64,000 nucleotides of DNA from Gordionus sp. m RMFG-2023. Its lineage: Eukaryota > Nematomorpha > Gordioida > Chordodea > Parachordodidae. Made by a program: the position numbers and the translations under genes. The notes below the pieces were generated by a model, which saw only the letters and a list, made by a program, of their open reading frames with translations, searched no databases and was not told the origin of the DNA. The stretch's first letter is position 1. Each line of letters begins with the position of its first letter. The stretch is taken from contig NC_088779.1 in the NCBI RefSeq assembly GCF_954871325.1, positions 13,642,846 through 13,706,845 on the forward strand. The letters are read 5' to 3'. This document shows positions 1 through 12,019 of the stretch, in pieces.

Positions 1-819
1 TCCCCGTGTTTATACCTAAAATCTCCTAAGACAGTATTATTAAAGCTTGATGGAACTAAGAAGTTTAAAAATGCCAAATATTTTTTCCCCTAATTTTTTT
101 TCAAAAAATAGTTTAACAAGGTTATATCTAAGAAAGAAAATAAAATTTCTATTTTTCGCATTTCCGATTTTGTAACAGAAAATCTAGTTGTTCTGCCTAT
201 TTTTTAATCAAGTGTTGGGTTGCTGAAAGATAGAGGTGGAACATTTGTGTTAATTGATCATTTCTAAATAAAAGGCGTGATCGGAGTGTTCCATTTATAT
301 TTTCCTCATATTCTATCGAGCGCAGGATCTTTGTTATCCTTGAATCGTCTTAAATATCGTTGTTTTTCTGGCCAATTACCAATGTCTAAGATAGTAATCA
401 TTTTTGATAAGGGTATAAAGTAAGGAGGCAATAGAATGCCTCGTGAAAAAAAAATGGTTTTAAAATAAAAGCAACCTAATATTTTTTAACCTATCCTTAA
501 AAATGAATAAAAATTAACAGCTGGAAAAAATAAAAAATTCAATCTTAAAATTAGTAACTTATTTCAACCAAAAATTAAAAATACGTATTTTTAATTTTTG
601 GAAGGGAATTATGCCAGTCATAATTTAAAAAAAACTTTAATTTACTTATAAATATTATTTTTATCAATTTATTGTTGACCCATTGAAGGACAGTTCTGAA
701 ATTATCATTTATATTTTTCTATACTATTGAAAATACAAGGTAAGTTTAAATACTAGCCCGACTACTCGATTTTGAGAAAGAAGCCCACCTTAACTATTTT
801 TTGTTACTATTCTTGTCAG
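1..819. other. Upstream sequence of CDC27, probably mostly intron
   Basis: AT-rich sequence with no confident exon. The acceptor of the first recognised CDC27 exon closes it (AG at 818-819 after a T-rich run). A GTAAGT at 740-745 looks like a donor, and the codons before it (about 664-727) weakly resemble the segment expected just upstream in CDC27, but a TGA lies in that frame and the join would add residues. I therefore do not call it an exon. Earlier exons must lie upstream of the window. Confidence 0.4.
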
Positions 820-1781
820 GTTTATAAACAACTTTGTAAGTACGATCAGGCCATGAAATGTTTCGATGACACGTTGAAGAGTGATCCAAAGCTAATTTTA
901 GCAAAATTTTATAGGGCCGAATTGCTTTTAAATCACCAAAAAAATTACAACGACGCTTTAAGGGAATTGATGGAATTGAGTCAATTAGCCCCTGATGAGT
1001 CTAAAATTTACCATTCCATTGCTAAGGTTATTTTACTTTTTGTAAAGTATAAAATCACTGAATTTTAACTTATTTTTAAAATTTAACGATCCAATTTTCA
1101 TATTTTACTCATTAAATTTATGTAAGATTTGATAAATTCTTTACAATACATACCAATTTTTCTATTTATACTTTTAAAATAATATCTGAAAAAATATTGA
1201 AGGTGCATGAAAAAATGGGTCGTAAGATAGAATGTTTAAAATATCTAGACTGGGCCCTGTGCATGGAACAGAGGCATCAACGTGGAAAAATTGGTCCCAA
1301 TACTATAGGTAATTTTTCGAACAAGGACAAGATTAGACAAGATATTGATAGGATCACCACCTCTTTAGAAATAAACCTTCATTCTACGGATCTTATAACA
1401 CAAAATACAATTGAGGGTAGTCAAAACTATTCTTTCGCCAATAATGAAGAATTGAGACTTGACGAAACGTCCGAATCGAAAAACTCATATTTAATGCAAC
1501 ACAATTCTGGCGTATTTGAGCCTAATATAAAAATTGCGAGTCATTTATTGTTATCAAATGGGAACGACAGCGAGCTGATACCTAACTTGCAAGCTCATTT
1601 ATCCCTTGTATTAGATAATCTACATGATAAACATAACCATAACTATAAAATTTTAAAACCAATTAAGAATAGTTGCGATATTAGTTCAAATAATGATAAT
1701 AGTGTTAATGAGTGTTCGTTGGATTATAACTTTAATTCTAATCAGATAGCTTCTAGTTCAAGATACATGGAGCTAGATTAA
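820..1781 (+). CDS. CDC27: CDC27/APC3, C-terminal exons (partial gene)
   Basis: This is the C-terminal part of CDC27 (APC3), a TPR scaffold subunit of the anaphase-promoting complex, the nuclear ubiquitin ligase that drives exit from mitosis. Exon 820-1026 reads VYKQLCKYDQAMKCF, then AKFYRAELLL and DALRELMEL, which matches the last TPR helices of animal CDC27. A phase-0 intron at 1027-1202 (GTTATT ... GAAG) leads into exon 1203-1781, which begins VHEKMGRKIECLKYLDWAL, aligning with the GKVYKKLGQ...SWAMDLDP segment of human CDC27. After the final TPR comes a tail of about 165 residues, rich in Asn and Ser, clearly longer than the roughly 60-residue human tail. The gene ends at TAA 1779-1781. 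Family assignment rests on remembered alignment. The N-terminal TPRs are outside the window, so whether the locus is intact cannot be judged. Confidence 0.82.
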
Positions 1782-3402
1782 ATGAAGGAATATTTTATTA
1801 TTATGATTATTAGATAGCAATGCTATCATAACTACTTTATATTATAAGAAAAAATTATATGACTATTTATTTTGAAATATTTTTTATTTTATTTAATAAA
1901 GCATGTTTTCTCAATTTTATAGCAAATAAACATGATTAGGTAAATTATTTTTTTATTCTTAACCCCTTCATTTACAAATGCATTATTATAGTATATAGTT
2001 TGGCATGAATATGAGTTTGCTGATAGAATATCTAAACCTTTTAAATTACTTTTTTGATATCTAGAGAAAATTTGTTTTCTTTTTTAAAACCCATAATTAA
2101 TGCATTAAAATTTATACATAAAAAATTGGTTACAAATTATAACTTTAAAAATAAAAAACGGGAGGCCTCCATTTTCTATTTTCAATTGTAAAAGCGCACT
2201 TCATATTAAACAATCACTTAAACTTGGCGTATGAGATAAACAGCTATTTTAATTGTTTCAATTTCACCATAATAAATCTATTTTATTTTGGTGTCACATT
2301 TTCCAAAGATGCCACAAGTATGACTACCACAAATTATAAAAATATCAAAGCTACAGCCTGAGAGATTGAATTTTTATTTTTTAAATTATAATAAAAAGTT
2401 AATATAAAAATATAAAGGCACTCTTTTAAGGAACTGGGGACTACAAGTTCCCATAATAAAATCATATATTAAAATAGTAATTTGTTGAATATTTTGTTTT
2501 AAAAAATAAGCCTCGAGTTCTGATATAAGTGCTCTTATTTTGCCGACTATATTTTTAAAAAAATTTAAATTTCCATTTGATATGTATCCAAAAAAAGAGA
2601 TAACGATTGGTAAAAAAACCATAATTTGTTAATTTTGAATATTTAATTTTTTTATATAGAATTGAGCGCCTTTTTATTTTTATTATATTATAGCTTATGA
2701 CTGGAATATATATATTATGAATTATCAATGTCAATTAAAAGAAAATTTAAGTGGTTAAAAAAACTTGATAAGATAGTAATTTCTTCAAAATATTTTTCAT
2801 ATTTAATTTTTTATTAAAATTGTTTTCGTTCTTCTAGATTCTCAGTACTATCTTAAATTTTGATATGAATTTTAGTAATTTTCTTATTTTAAATAACTTT
2901 TTATATACAAGTTTACCAAATGGATTGAAGCTTAAACTGATATGCATATTATTTAAGCACTATACATATTGGCCAGAATTTGGTTTAAAAAATTCAAACT
3001 TCTTGCTTGGGACTGCGTCTTAGTATTATTAGTCATATTCATATCAAATTTTTGAAAATATCGATTCAAAATATTAAGATTTAAATATTTTACTTATATA
3101 ACATAAGTGAGTAATAAAATATAAAATTCAAAGTGAGATGAGATGAGATGGAAGGGAGTGGGGGTATGTGTAGAAGTTCCTGTTTCTAATGTATATTTAA
3201 ATTTTGTTTTTGTTTTGACGTATATAGTTTAGGATTGGATGCCAACAACTACCTTTTCAAAAAAATAGCTATTATTTTAAATGTAGCGTTGCTACTTAAG
3301 TACTACTTTAAAAAAATATTCATAAACGCTAATAAATAAAATATTGTAGCCCAAAATATATCTTTTTTTTAAATAATCGTAAATGAAATTTCAAGATAAG
3401 GA
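1782..3402. other. AT-rich spacer downstream of CDC27
   Basis: No gene seen. The stretch at about 1960-2090 resembles 52855-52960 (shared core CTAAACCTTTTAAATTAC in the first copy), so part of it is an old dispersed repeat. A short GAGAT-type microsatellite lies at about 3135-3155. Confidence 0.4.
1895..1900 (+). promoter_or_regulatory. Candidate polyadenylation signal of CDC27
   Basis: AATAAA lies 114 bases after the CDC27 stop codon, followed within 30 bases by T-rich sequence. In DNA this AT-rich the hexamer is common by chance, so position is the only support. Confidence 0.35.
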
Positions 3403-3620
3403 AATTTCATAATAAAATATTGGATATACAATTTAAATAAATCAATTTTAGCAAAGAACATCACCCCAAAAACTTTGCTAAACTATAGTCTCGCAACAGG
3501 AGAGCAAGATAGGATAGAGGCATTATATTTTATTGGAGGCATTAAAAGTGGTAACTCTTATGATGTCATTAATGATCTCAAAAAATGTATACACAGCTTA
3601 TTAGCAATTTTTTATATGTT
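3403..3620 (+). CDS. Unrecognised exon-like open frame cut by the gypsy element
   Basis: A plus-strand frame stays open for more than 70 codons up to the left LTR. Its best part runs from a possible acceptor at 3450-3451 and reads NITPKTLLNYSLATGEQ, EALYFIGGIKSGNSYDVI and NDLKKCIHSLL. Composition is protein-like (mixed charged and hydrophobic residues, all amino-acid classes), unlike the Ile/Lys/Asn-only readings of surrounding AT-rich DNA. Beyond the right LTR (9483 onward) the host frame remains open for only about a dozen codons. I do not recognise the family. It may be an exon of a host gene or a relic of an older transposon. Confidence 0.3.
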
Positions 3621-3836
3621 TGTTGATTGATTATAAATTTAAATTTGAATAGTTAATTTTAGTTTTATTTGAATATTGTTTATTTTTAAAATATATTAAA
3701 GTTGATTGTTTAATATGTTCAATTAACTTTTTATATATATATATACTATGTTTTTAGATATAAAGATAATAATAAAATTTGATTTAAAAAAAGAAGTAAT
3801 TTAAATAGTTTCGTATATAAAAAACACTTTCTTTTA
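3621..3836 (+). repeat. Left LTR of the gypsy element
   Basis: 216 bp, begins TGTTGATTG and ends ACTTTCTTTTA, so its ends are TG...TA rather than the usual TG...CA. It holds an alternating TA run that could contain the TATA box. It is nearly identical to 9262-9477. Confidence 0.93.
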
Positions 3837-3853
3837 TGGTGCCCCGGTTACGG
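3837..3853 (+). other. Primer binding site of the gypsy element
   Basis: TGGTGCCCCGGTTACGG abuts the left LTR with no gap. It starts with TGG, the complement of a tRNA CCA end, as expected for minus-strand priming. The tRNA species cannot be named without the host tRNA set. Confidence 0.75.
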
Positions 3854-4414
3854 TGGTACGTTTTTCGTTTTTCTTTCTCTTTTTTTAGAAAAAAAATAAA
3901 ATAAAGTTAAATAATAAAAGTTTTAAAAAAATATATCCTTACCTTGAATTCTTTTGTAAAAAATAAAAAAAACGAATTACTTATCAAATTCGTCGTTCGA
4001 TATGGGAGATGATAAAGGACAAATAAAATTTTTTGACTTTTCTTTTCGATAGTCAAAATTTTATCCAAATTTACAAAATTATAAAAAGGGTAAAGAAAAT
4101 TTTCCCTATATTTTGTTATTAAATATAAATTTACGCAATGTTTAACCTATAGAATATCAATAAAATTTTTTTTTTAAAAAACTTAGTCACGAATTAGTAT
4201 TAAATTTTTCACAGACAAATTATATTGAAACTTAGTGGATTAAATCCTCTTTACGAATTCGAATTAGAATTTTTATAGACAAACTATTAAACCATATTCT
4301 CTTGATTAAAATTAAAATTTTTAGACAACTTAAATTTGATTTTAATGAACTACAATGTTTTGCTTTTACGATTTTAAATATTGAAAGTTTACTTTACTCA
4401 AATAAAATTATATC

Positions 4415-7400
4415 ATGGACGAAAAATTAACTCTTACACACACTCAATATGTTCCTAAATTTCCCAAGTTATCAGGAAAATTATCTGAGACTTATCTTAA
4501 CTTAATAGAAACATACTTTGAAGGACATATTGAGTCAGACTCATCTAAAGTTAGGACACTAATATGTAGCTTACCAATTGAGATTGTAGACCAAGTTACA
4601 TCGATATGTTCTAAAGCACAGTTAAAAGACTTTAATATTGTTTTTGGTAAATTGAAACTGTTAATTCCAAGTGAGGACATTAATGTAAATATAAAGAACT
4701 TTAATTTAGCGGTACAAGGTGCCGAGGAGTCCTTCCATACTTTTTATTTTAGAATTTCAAAACTTCATAAAAAATGCGATTTTGATAACGATACAAGAAT
4801 GATTGAGAAATTAATAACTTGTTCTTTAAATGATAATATTAGAAGGAAGTTAAATAAACATAAGCACGAAGGTTTAGATAAGATGATGAAATTAGGAGTG
4901 GAGTTAGATGGCAGCAATATTAAACCAGACGTTAGCGATACAAATTATGTAGACAATGATAAAAAATTGGATAAAAATAAAAAGTTTTACAATTTAAACA
5001 TGGATAAAATACCATGCAAAAGTACTTTTAGTAATAATGAGAATAATTCTAATGATTATAAACGTAATAATTTTAAAGAAAATAATTTTAATTATAATGG
5101 ACGTAACACTCATAAGGAAAATTTTGATTTTAAGAAGAGGAATTATAATGATTTTAGGCCTAATTATAGTGCTAGCCGAAACTATCAAAACAATATTTTT
5201 CGAGACAGTGAGGGTAACTCTAGAAATTTTCGTAATAACCAATCTTCGAATAACAATTCAAACTATTACGGAAGAAACTCCATGTGGCATAACAATAATT
5301 ATAATAGAAACAATGCCTGGCAATACAATAACAATTCAAACAATTATGGTAGAGGTACTTGGCAAAACAATAATTATAATGGGAGAAACAATTCCTGGTC
5401 TTACAACAATCAAAGAAATCAGAGTCAATATAATAATCGATATGGTTATCAATATCAATCCTATAATAACAACAATAATGGAGAAAATAATACGTGGAAA
5501 AATTATAATCAAAATATTAATCAAAGAAAACCATTACAATATAATGACATGAATCAAAGTAACATCAATTGTAACATGAACATTGAAGAGATTGTTGAAG
5601 AAAAATATAACCCTACACAAAATAATAATGGTAGTGATTTTAATATCAACAATTTAACTGAGTTTAAACTTAATGATAATGCGTTCATGACTACTTTAAA
5701 AGTAAATGATGCTGTTGTTACTATGCAGGTTGATACGGGATCCAAGTTTACAATTATACCTCATGATATGGCTAAACAAATAGGTATTAAAGATCTTAAA
5801 AAGTCCACTCTACAACTCACAGCTTATGATGGAAACTTAATCAAAATTATTGGCGTCACTCAAGTTAAAGTAACCTACGAAGGTATCACCAAACACTTGC
5901 AAGCCGTGATCGTTAAATCTAATAAAAATGCGTTATTGGGACGTATGTGGATTAATGCCTTTAGTAATATTTTGAACAAATTTATAGCAAACATTGATAC
6001 CAACTATGAAGATGAAATAAAGAAATTAATAAAAGATTGCGAATCTAAACTGACTAAAAAACCGATCAATAAAGGGAATGTCAAGATATATCTACGTAAC
6101 GACGCCAAACCGAAAATCATACCACCTAGACGGTTACCTTATTCAAAGATAGACGCTGTTACTAGAGAACTTATGAGATGGATAGGAGATGGAGTAATTG
6201 AGCCTGTAACAGATGTCCGATGGGCAAGTCCGATAACCGCTGTCTACAAGGATAATGGGAGCGTTAGGGTTTGCGCAGACTTCAAAGACACTGTCAACCC
6301 AGCCCTTGAGGACTTCAGATACCCACTTCCAAGAATAAATGTTCTTATCGCTAAGCTCAAGGAAGGGAAGTTCACCAAGATAGATTTCAAGGATGCGTTC
6401 CTACAAATTCCCATCGATGAAACCTGCAGAGACATATTAACTATATCTACACACAGGGGGTACTACCGGTTTACTAGACTTCCTTTTGGGTTAAAGACTT
6501 CATCTGCGATTTTTCAACAAATTATGGATCAAATTTTCAGTGACATGAAAGATGTCATATTTTATATTGATGATCTACTAATTACGGGAAGTAGTGACGA
6601 AGTTCATTTCAACAACATAAAGAAGGTTTTTGAAAGAATACTATCTCATGGTTTAGTGCCTAATTTTGCAAAAAGCTTATTTTTCAAAAAAAGTCTAAGG
6701 TTCTTAGGACACGACATCGACGCCAAGGGGATCCACGCCAACCATGACAAGATCGAGGCGATCGTTAAAATGCCGGAACCAAAATAAGCCGCGGAATTGT
6801 CAACGTTTCTAGGTATGGCCGGGTACTACAGAAAATTTTTGAACAACTTCGCTGAAATAGCTGATCCTTTATACAAGATTGTTAACAAAGAAAAATGGGA
6901 GTGGAATTTAGAACACTCCAAAAGTTTTGATGATCTAAAGACATTGATTAGTCTTCCTCCAGCTTTGACGTACTTTAATCCTGAACTACCTATCGGAATT
7001 GCGACTGATGCATCTAAAAGAGGATTAGGAACTGTTTTGTTTCACACTGAAAAAGATGGCAAAGAAAAACCGATAGCTTTTGCATCAAGAACTTTAGCAA
7101 AATCCGAAACAAACTATACCAATATTGAGCGTGAAGCTTTGGCCATTATGTTTGCTATCAAGAGATTTCAAGAATACTTGATAGGGACTAAGTTCACTAT
7201 TATAACGGATCATAAGCCGCTAATCCATATTTTCACCAAAGGGCTCAAAGATAATAGCACCATGTCATTAAGGTTACAGAAGTGGAGTATAATTTTGGGG
7301 GGTTACGACTTTAACATCAGATATAAAGCTGGTAAATACAATGTTGTTCCCGATTGCCTCTCAAGACTACCACAAGTAATTGATGATGACGTTATTGATG

Positions 7401-8638
7401 ATATCGCGATTATAAATGACTTTGGCGATATACCTCTTAGTTTTGACCGAATACGTGATGAAACATCCAAAGATTTTGAATTATCTCAAGTTATGTATGA
7501 TATAAGAAATAATGTGCCTATCCAAAATAAAATTTATGAAAATATTGAACAAGAACTAAGTATCATTAAAGATTGTCTGTACAAAAGCGACAAAATAATA
7601 ATTCCGTCAAGTCTGAGAAAGAACATACTGAAGGCGTTACACGAAGGTCATTTGGGAGCAGGTAAAATTAAATCCTTAGCCAAAGATCGTATGTGGTGGT
7701 CTGGTATGGTCAACGACATTGATTTGGAAGTCAAAAGTTGCGATGATTGTAATATTTATCATGACAATCCAAAGAAAATACAAAATCCATGGGTAGCAGC
7801 AACTAAACCATTTGAAAGGATACACATAGATTATGCGGGTCCGTTTTTTACAAAGAATTGGTTGATAATCGTTGATGCTTACAGTAAATTTCCGGTTATA
7901 GTTCCGGTAAAGAGTATTACGACTGAATTCACGTTAAAGGAAATTTATAAAACTATTTCACTATTTGGTATACCTGAAACCATTGTTACAGATAATGGTA
8001 CCAATTTCACGAGCAAAGATTTTGAAAAATTTTGTAGCAATTATGGTATAAAACATGTACTAACGTCGGCCTATCATCAGCAATCTAATGGACAAGCTGA
8101 ACGTATGGTGAGAACATTTAAAGCTCATATGAAAATAAACACAAAGATTGACTTAGAAACTGCGCTGGACAGATTTTTGTTCAACTATAGAAACACGCCG
8201 AATGACACTACGGGAGTTACACCGTCCAAAAGAATGTTTAACCGCGACATTAGAATAAAGTGGGATTTATTAAAACCTTTGGAGGATAAAGTTGGTGAAG
8301 TCTTCATGTCGTTACCACGAAATCGAACTTTTAATAGAGGAGACTATGTTTGGTATAAGAAACAGGGTGATGATACGTGGTGCAAAGGCAGCATCAAGCT
8401 TAAAGAGAGTAACACCATGTTTCAAGTTTATACTGATAAAGGGATAGTAAGTAGGCATCTTGATCAGTTAAGGAAAAGAGAATGTTACAACAGTTTAAAA
8501 TATTATGAAATTGACCCTAAAAATTCCTCTAAGGGGGGAAGTGTGGACACAAAGAATGAGATTAAGATACCAATTACTAGACCAATAAGAATTAAAAATA
8601 AACCTGATTACTTAAAAGATTACGTGCTTAAAATTTAA
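4415..8638 (+). pseudogene. Gag-Pol coding region of the gypsy element
   Basis: Parts in order. Gag, about 4415-5600, has a helical N-terminal half and then a long Asn-rich, Arg-containing tail in place of a visible CCHC zinc knuckle. Protease, about 5690-6000, shows the active-site DTGS and the LLGR flap-side motif. Reverse transcriptase, about 6100-6780, has KIDFKDAFLQI and the catalytic YIDD. RNase H, about 6990-7380, has ATDASKRGLG. Integrase, about 7620-8300, has the H-H-C-C zinc finger, then HIDYAGP, TDNGTNF and the catalytic Glu in QAERMVRTFK. A C-terminal module ending RHLDQLRKRE resembles the GPY/F-type tail, and no chromodomain is seen. Gag and Pol are in one frame, as in several Ty3/gypsy clades. 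About one break is present; otherwise the region is well preserved. Confidence 0.93.
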
Positions 8639-8640
8639 AT

Positions 8641-8740
8641 ATAAAACGCAAAAAATATAAACGCTAAAAATATAAAACGCTAAAAATATAAAACGCTAAA
8701 AATATAAAACGCATAAAACGCTAAAAGTATAAAACGCTAT
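8641..8740 (+). repeat. Short tandem repeat in the gypsy 3' region
   Basis: About six copies of a 16-bp unit close to TATAAAACGCTAAAAA directly after the coding region, with a few degenerate joins. Further downstream, 9026-9061 and 9094-9131 are another direct-repeat pair sharing ACGATTTTATCAAACCTACG. Confidence 0.8.
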
Positions 8741-9249
8741 GATTAACTTAACACCTAAAAAATAATATAATAATCATTATGATTTATCATTCCTTATTTT
8801 GGATTTTATTCCTTATTCCATAAATTATCATTCCTTATTACATATTGTTCCGAAATTCAAAATTTTATTCGTGCATATTATTCATATATTTGATTTGATC
8901 AACTATTCCAAATTACATATTCCGATTTATTCCAAATTCCAATATTCAACTGGATTAATGATAATAACAATTTTGAGAAATGTGAACAACATACGATAAG
9001 GATATCAAACCAACGATAACGTTCAACGATTTTATCAAACCTACGCGATTGATTCAAGCCTACTAAAAACGTACAAACTCACGCAACTCTAATAAACGAT
9101 TTTATCAAACCTACGTGATAGAATCAAGCCTACGAGAACATTAGAGACTTATGCGCTAACCAAGATGAAACCGAGTACAATCGAAACAGGAAAAACTTCT
9201 AGGACAACAAGCTTTCGATTACTGCTGAGAAGAAGATTAGTTCTTTGTA

Positions 9250-9261
9250 GAAGAGGGGGAA
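9250..9261 (+). other. Polypurine tract of the gypsy element
   Basis: The purine run AGAAGAGGGGGA ends directly before the right LTR, the expected site for plus-strand priming. Confidence 0.8.
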
Positions 9262-9477
9262 TGTTGATTGATTATAAATTTAAATTTGAATAGTTAATTT
9301 TAGTTTTATTTGAATATTGTTTATTTTTAAAATATATTAAAGTTGATTGTTTAATATGTTCAATTAACTTTTTATATATATATATACTATGTTTTTAGAT
9401 ATAAAGATAATAATAAAATTTGATTTAAAAAAAGAAGTAATTTAAATAGTTTCGTAAATAAAAAACACTTTCTTTTA
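9262..9477 (+). repeat. Right LTR of the gypsy element
   Basis: 216 bp, same ends as the left LTR, about one difference between them. It is followed by the second copy of the ATGTT target duplication. Confidence 0.93.
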
Positions 9478-9482
9478 ATGTT

Positions 9483-10815
9483 ATTTTCCGATTTCAAGTT
9501 CTGAATGAATGAATAAGAAAAAGATTAATATATTAACGCCATAGGTAGCGGGGGGCAAGGGGAAACCCACCTTCCATGATTGGCTGTTGTCGTAAATATC
9601 ATTTTAAGTTAATAACAAATTCCCATATCCCCTTCCCCCCTCCAATCGCCTCTCCCCCAAAAATATATCATTATTATAAAGAAGAATTTGAAATAAAAAT
9701 TAGTAAAAGTTAATAACTTTTTCAAAATTTTTAGAAAAAAATATTTTTACAAAAAAAAGTAAGTGAAAACATAAAATTATTTTTATAAAAATCTAATACA
9801 ACCAGCCTTCAATAAGTGGACCTAAAGACCTCCAATATTATGAGGAAAGCCCGCCAATAGAATTAAACCTTTCTCGGTAGGTCGAATTACAGTGTCAATT
9901 TCTATATGTATTTTATTTTCTCATCTTTTGCAATATAATAATATATAATATAAATCTTTTTTTAAAAGATTTTATTCTAATAATATAATTGCTAATTTTT
10001 ATTTTAAAATAAAGGTTCTAAACAAGCATAGAATAATTATTCTTCGATTTCTCCAAGTCTTATGATTTTTTTTTAGAAGTTTACTTGAAACTCCTGCTTT
10101 TTAAAATTAAAATAGCCTAGTATATATGGGAAATATTTTGGTATCTCCCTATTTGAGGCATCTATTATAAAGAAAATGGAATAATTTCCTTCAAATCCTC
10201 TAAAGGGTGTCTCCAAGTCGTAGGACCTATAATATTCAAAACTATTTTTGAGGCTTGTATTCTACATTTTATGTTCTTGGCTATTTCTGAATCAGGAAAG
10301 AGAATGGCTATAAGTTTGCAATGCAATATCACTTATAATATTGTAAATATTGTTTGATTTTTTGTGATTTTAAATTGGATATATGTTTTTATCTTGTTAA
10401 ATACTTTTTAACTCATGGATAACTCCATGGTTGATATTAAATTTTATACTGTATATTTCACAAATTCAAGAATTATTTTGTTTACCTTCTCTAATCCCTT
10501 TTTAAATGTATAATTGAATAAAAAAAAAATGGAAATGTAAGTTACTGGTTAGACTAGCACTTTATATTTTAAAATTTTATAAAAAATCTCAAGAAAGCCT
10601 ACATATAGGAAAAAAACATTTTAATAAGCCCGCATATTTTTGCATAAACAAGAGTAAAAAATCGAGATTCGAACAAACAAATTGAGTATCCTAAAAATTA
10701 CAATAATTATAAGAAAATATTTGTAATTCCCAAATTAAGAATTAAGTTTTTCCTTTAGGAAAAGAAAATGTTCCCTCAGACTTTATTAATATTTTTGGCC
10801 TAATTGATTGATTCG
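9483..10815. other. Gene-free AT-rich stretch
   Basis: No gene seen. A GC-richer island at 9540-9660 with runs of G and C (GGCAAGGGGAAACC; CCCCTTCCCCCC) looks like the end of an unclassified small element. A possible donor GTAAGT at about 10537 has no credible exon before it. Confidence 0.35.
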
Positions 10816-11170
10816 AATTTTAGGTATTGGGGAACGGTAATCCTCAAAACACTCAAAATTAGAGGACTAAAAATGCAGGAACCTATAGATATGAAGTCAA
10901 GGTCAGAGTTAATTATAAGGGAATGAGATGAAGCAGGACACATCATAAACAACCCATTTATCGCCATGTCAGATGCTAAAGACATGCCACCAGGACCTTT
11001 ACCATCAGTCTAATGGCTCAACTATCGTAGAAACCGGCTAAAAATTTGCCTATAAACCCATTATGATTATCATGATGCTGCAAAAAACGGCAGCTGATTC
11101 AGGAGGAACAGTGCCTACCAAATGGATCTACCTGCTTATTACAGGCAGCAGTGTCCACTGAAGAAATATG
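10816..11170 (+). pseudogene. Coding-like relic of unknown family
   Basis: A GC-richer stretch that reads as protein-like sequence on the plus strand, with short runs such as MQEPIDMKSRSELIIRE, DEAGHIINNPFIAMSDAKD and MPPGPLPSV, interrupted by TGA, TAA and further stops. The minus strand is also partly open, so the coding strand is not certain. It may be a decayed host exon or transposon gene. I do not recognise it. Confidence 0.25.
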
Positions 11171-12019
11171 AGAATCTATCAAATGATCAATGATGATTTG
11201 GATCTTATGAAATTTTAGGGGGTATTTTAAATAAATATTTTCTGGTATTAAATCCATGTATTTTATAATTATTTGTTCATAAATATAAACCTGTGAACAA
11301 ATCTGGCCAAAGACCAGAGAAAAGCGGCAAAAGGGGTATATAGGAAATAAACTAGAACCTTTTTGCACGCCGTTTTGAAATATTAATTTGATACTATTTT
11401 ATAAAAGTAGCGTTGCTAACAACTGCAACTCAAAAAATCTATTATTTACAGTGTAGTGAAGGTCACGTCTGAACCGGATCTATATAAAGGGATTGGATAG
11501 AACCACGGTCCTCAGAAAAAGACCTATCCAGATGATGATCTCAAATAAAAAGACAGGTTCAAGACCGGTCTTGTTAAATTTTTATTTTTTAAAAATGCTT
11601 AGGTTATTACCTAATTTAATGCTTGTTTTATCATTTTAATAGTATTTTATGATAACAATATCAAATCAAATATGAAAAAAAAAATAATACAAATATTTAA
11701 AATAAATGAGAATATATTTGTTTGCAGGTACTGGAAGGAAATAGAAAAGGGGACTTTATAGTGGTCAATCTATTCCATTATGTCCCCTATAAACCATAAT
11801 ATTATTTGGCTCATATGTTCAGTTTGATATTTATCTAATAGCATCGAAGAAAATCCATTTATGCACTTAGATGAGATATTAGAATTAAAAGTAGATTAGA
11901 TTTTTAAGGTATTTGCATCTATTTTATCATGAAAGATAAAAATTTGGGTTTAATCAGATATCTACTTATAACCTAGTAATTTTTATTTAGAATAGTAATA
12001 AATTACTGTGGCTAACGAT
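11171..12019. other. Gene-free stretch with candidate element ends
   Basis: 11463-11580 carries repeated GACCGG and CGGTC motifs, echoed at 12485-12570 (CCGGTCCAG, AAGACCAGTCC, TAAGACCG). These may be subterminal repeats of one hAT-like element of about 1.1 kb, but I found no target duplication. Confidence 0.3.

Larger units (their letters stand above)
3621..9477 (+). mobile_element. Ty3/gypsy LTR retrotransposon, nearly whole, young
   Basis: A 5857-bp element bounded by 216-bp direct LTRs and flanked by a perfect 5-bp target duplication, ATGTT (3616-3620 and 9478-9482). Order: LTR, primer binding site directly adjoining the LTR, leader, gag, protease, reverse transcriptase, RNase H, integrase, a short tandem-repeat region, polypurine tract, LTR. 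Protease-RT-RNase H-integrase order is diagnostic of Ty3/gypsy. No envelope gene is seen. The two LTRs differ at about one position in 216, so the insertion is recent. The coding region carries about one break, so this copy looks almost whole but broken. It landed in an exon-like open frame. Confidence 0.95.

Noticed and set aside
728-730. TGA inside coding-like text here and near 10.9 and 59.5 kb, suggesting TGA might be read as an amino acid
   Set aside because: CDC27, the gypsy genes and hAT frames use TGG for Trp and read well without recoded TGA; the TGA cases lie in weak or decaying segments, so decay is the simpler reading.
4994-5552. Overlapping open frames in the Asn-rich gag tail, both strands
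   Set aside because: Shadows of AAT/AAC-rich codons; their Ile/Thr-only or Val/Ile-only translations are not protein-like.
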